A stretch of DNA of 64,000 nucleotides from contig JBFMDH010000026.1 of NCBI GenBank assembly GCA_040754075.1, forward strand, positions 49,244 to 113,243, in the 5' to 3' direction. Both the position numbers and the translations under genes were made by a program. This document shows positions 62,000 through 64,000 of the stretch, piece by piece. The DNA is from Acidobacteriota bacterium. Lineage in GTDB: Bacteria > Acidobacteriota > Blastocatellia > UBA7656. The stretch's first letter is position 1, and every line of letters starts with the position of its first letter. The notes below the pieces were generated by a model, which ran no database searches, was not told the origin of the DNA, and was given only the letters and a program-made list of their open reading frames with translations.

Positions 62000-62940
62000 T
62001 ATTCGCCCGCCAAAATTTTTCCGTAAACCGCCGCATCGACATTGCCGCCGCTTACCACACAACACACCGATTGACCGGCAAAACGTGAGGGGTCAGTCAG
62101 CACCGCCGCAACGCTCAATGCGCCAGTCGGTTCAACCTTGAGATTGGCATAGGTGAAAAGCAGACGCAGGGCTTCTTTAATCTTTTCTTCGGGAACTTCG
62201 ACAATCGCTGCGATGCCATTTTGCAAAATCGCCCAGTTGTGCTTGCCGATACTCAAGGTGCGCGTGCCGTCGGCAATGGTTTGTGGTTCCTGCTCGTTGG
62301 TAACGATATAACCTTCGCGTAGTGACCGCGCCGCGTCATTTGCGATTAACGGTTCTGCGCCGATGACTTTGGTTGGTGAACCGGATTCGCGAAAGCCATT
62401 AATCAATCCTGATGTCAGTCCGCCGCCGCCAACCGGCGCGATGACGAAATCAAAAGCGCGAGGCATTGCCGCCAGTTCACGCGCCAGGCTCGAATTGCCT
62501 TCAATGACCAGCGGGTCATCATAGGCGCTGGCGATATAAGCATCCGGGTATTCATTCGCCAGCTCTTCGATACGCACTGCCCGACTTTTGACGCGCACAT
62601 TGACTAAATCGACCGTGCCGCCAAATTCGCGCACTGCATCAATCTTCACCTGGGCAGAGGTTTCGGGCATCACCACGATGCAGGATTTGCCGAGCAATTT
62701 GCAGGCATATGCCATTGCCTGTCCGAAATTGCCGGACGATGCAGTGATGATGCGTTGTTGTGCGATTTTGGCGACGAGGTTATAAGCGGCGCGGAATTTG
62801 AAACTGCCGGTGAATTGAAAGGTCTCGCTGGCGATGGTGAGCTTGACGCCTAAACGCTTAGCGAGTCGCGGCGCTTCGATGATGGTTGTCGGTCTGACAA
62901 CCTCGGCTAAAGGTTTTGGTGCATTAACAACTTGGCTCAT
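61999..62940 (-). CDS. Threonine/serine dehydratase-type PLP enzyme
   Basis: A 313-residue beta-family PLP enzyme. The cofactor lysine is in FTGSFKFRAAYNLV. The substrate loop is SSGNFGQAMAYACK, and the phosphate-binding glycine loop is APVGGGGLTSG. It lacks a C-terminal regulatory ACT domain, so it is the catabolic form or a racemase/dehydratase of the same fold. The usual SGNHGQ reads SGNFGQ, a small variation. Reaction: threonine or serine to 2-oxo acid and ammonia. Confidence 0.9.
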   Translation of the reverse strand: MSQVVNAPKPLAEVVRPTTIIEAPRLAKRLGVKLTIASETFQFTGSFKFRAAYNLVAKIAQQRIITASSGNFGQAMAYACKLLGKSCIVVMPETSAQVKIDAVREFGGTVDLVNVRVKSRAVRIEELANEYPDAYIASAYDDPLVIEGNSSLARELAAMPRAFDFVIAPVGGGGLTSGLINGFRESGSPTKVIGAEPLIANDAARSLREGYIVTNEQEPQTIADGTRTLSIGKHNWAILQNGIAAIVEVPEEKIKEALRLLFTYANLKVEPTGALSVAAVLTDPSRFAGQSVCCVVSGGNVDAAVYGKILAGE

Positions 62941-63056
62941 AATGATTAAATTGTCTCAGATAAGTTGGATGGATACTAAAAAAGTATTGCCCGTATTGCT
63001 TACCGTAACATGCCGGTTCACTGATAAAACTACCTGCCTGCTACAATCTGAAGGCG

Positions 63057-63749
63057 CTAAAAAGGCATCACCCAGACATTGCGATAACGCACCAGGTCAT
63101 GGTGGTCTTGCAAAAGTAAAGGACCCGGTTTTCGCATATCATTGTCGAGCGCGCCGCCCGTGAGGAATGGAATTTCCAGATTGTTATGAATCATCACGCC
63201 GTTATGAAAGACGGTGATGCGCGGCTTTTCTTTTACCACATCGCTTTCGAGTCGCGGCGCGCGAAAGGCGATGTCATAGCTTTGCCATTCTTCGGGTTTT
63301 CGACAGGCATTCACAAGCGGCGCGGCGATTTTATAGATGCCGCCGCAATCATTGTCTTTGGACTGTAGTCCGTAGGAATCAAGCACCTGCACTTCGTAGC
63401 GTCCCTGCACATAGACGCCGCTGTTGGCGCGCGCCTGTCCGGTTTTATCAGCCATCAAAGGCAGCCAGAATTCGACATGCAGATGGCAATCGCCGAAAAC
63501 TTCTTTGGTATAAATGTCGCCGGTTCCGGGCGCGACTTCCATATAACCATCTTTGATTTTCCATTTGGCGTCGCCGCCTTTGCGTGACACCCATTGCGAA
63601 AGGTCTTTGCCGTCAAACAAAATTTTTGCCTGTTTTGGAATGTCTGCCATAATCGTTTCCTTATTTGCTTCGTTCGTTGAACTGTTGGGCTGTACCATAC
63701 AGGCGGCGCTGAATGTCAGTCCGGTTGCTAAGAAATCGCGACGTTCCAT
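63057..63749 (-). CDS. DUF1080 (3-keto-disaccharide hydrolase) family protein
   Basis: A 230-residue exported protein with a GGAGG site and a Tat-like start ([16 protein letters not shown]). A DUF1080 domain follows: [30 protein letters not shown], then HVEFWLPL and [19 protein letters not shown]. It ends with [20 protein letters not shown]. The jelly-roll domain is common in Planctomycetota and Acidobacteriota. Some members hydrolyse 3-keto-glycosides made by Gfo/Idh/MocA enzymes; others have no known role. It stands alone here. Confidence 0.9.
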   Translation of the reverse strand: MERRDFLATGLTFSAACMVQPNSSTNEANKETIMADIPKQAKILFDGKDLSQWVSRKGGDAKWKIKDGYMEVAPGTGDIYTKEVFGDCHLHVEFWLPLMADKTGQARANSGVYVQGRYEVQVLDSYGLQSKDNDCGGIYKIAAPLVNACRKPEEWQSYDIAFRAPRLESDVVKEKPRITVFHNGVMIHNNLEIPFLTGGALDNDMRKPGPLLLQDHHDLVRYRNVWVMPF

Positions 63750-64000
63750 GAGACCTCCAATTAGGAATGTGATAAATCAATGCGGCACTTTACTACGTTT
63801 CGCCATAGCTTTCCACTTCGCGGATTCAATGAGGCAAACTCGACAAGTTTTTTTCAGCACAGGGTATTCGGAAAATATATAGCTTTCAAGAAAATGATAT
63901 TTCAAAAACACGCGCTCAGGCAGCCCAAGCCAGTTCCTCTGGTAGGCTGCACAACGACAAAATCGCTTGTGGCGCTTGCGCGAATTTGCTCAGTGCCTGC

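Noticed and set aside
1..64000. tRNA or rRNA genes
   Set aside because: Reading both strands I found no cloverleaf with a T-arm GGTTCRA-like motif or rRNA signature that I could support; a tRNAscan/Infernal run would be decisive.

Overview
The window looks like part of an Acidobacteriota chromosome, possibly of the Blastocatellia type. This is an inference. It rests on a VWFA-related secreted protein of the kind first named in acidobacteria, the C-terminus of an Oar-like TonB-dependent outer-membrane protein, many twin-arginine (Tat) signals on secreted enzymes, and mid-range base composition. I found no rRNA, tRNA, CRISPR array or phage module.

Region 1 (1-21077, all +) is a glycan and deoxysugar/sugar-acid use locus. 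It holds the end of a TonB-dependent receptor, GH29 alpha-L-fucosidase, a GH97 enzyme, ApbE flavinyltransferase, a Tat-exported Gfo/Idh/MocA protein, an SMP-30 lactonase, an Nramp-like transporter, a zinc alcohol dehydrogenase, an SDR, an IlvD/Edd sugar-acid dehydratase, a ribose-type ABC transporter (binding protein, double ATPase, permease), a fumarylacetoacetase-fold hydrolase and a LarA-type nickel racemase. Together they fit a non-phosphorylating L-fucose-like route (sugar to lactone to acid to 2-keto-3-deoxy acid to diketo acid to pyruvate plus lactate). Three events interrupt it: a truncated dihydrodipicolinate-synthase-like gene, an AT-rich HNH gene inside the ABC operon, and a small antitoxin/PIN-toxin pair.

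Region 2 (21.4-34.3 kb) is mixed housekeeping and accessory genes: a secreted protein with kinase-like motifs, a lone FtsX/MacB permease, a flippase-like membrane protein, KptA RNA 2'-phosphotransferase, a VapBC45-like toxin-antitoxin pair, 1-Cys peroxiredoxin, a class V aminotransferase, an asparaginase, an FmdB zinc ribbon, a ComEA-like lipoprotein, a Schlafen-type AlbA_2/ATPase protein and a glycine-zipper protein.

Region 3 (34.6-45.6 kb) is the most unusual part. Two converging gene sets encode two Rieske oxygenases, a 2Fe-2S ferredoxin, a sterol-desaturase-type membrane diiron enzyme, two soluble diiron (ferritin-like/AurF-like) proteins, an SDR, a left-handed beta-helix acyltransferase-like protein, a GH3 acyl-acid amido synthetase, a DUF3500 protein and an unrecognised protein. 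I read it as a candidate oxidative biosynthetic cluster with five O2-activating enzymes.

Region 4 (45.7-63.7 kb) is core or ordinary: a SprT-like protein, the VWFA protein, YraN, Der GTPase, a PAS-GGDEF cyclase, a radical SAM activase-like protein, a DUF4394 tandem protein, a cupredoxin, a YdcF-like protein, a MauG-type dihaem peroxidase, the sdhCAB operon, a second glycine-zipper protein, a threonine/serine dehydratase and a DUF1080 protein.

Across the window, many genes are followed within a few bases of the stop codon by a palindrome built from short tandem units (often 7-mers). The arms differ in sequence from locus to locus but share this architecture.
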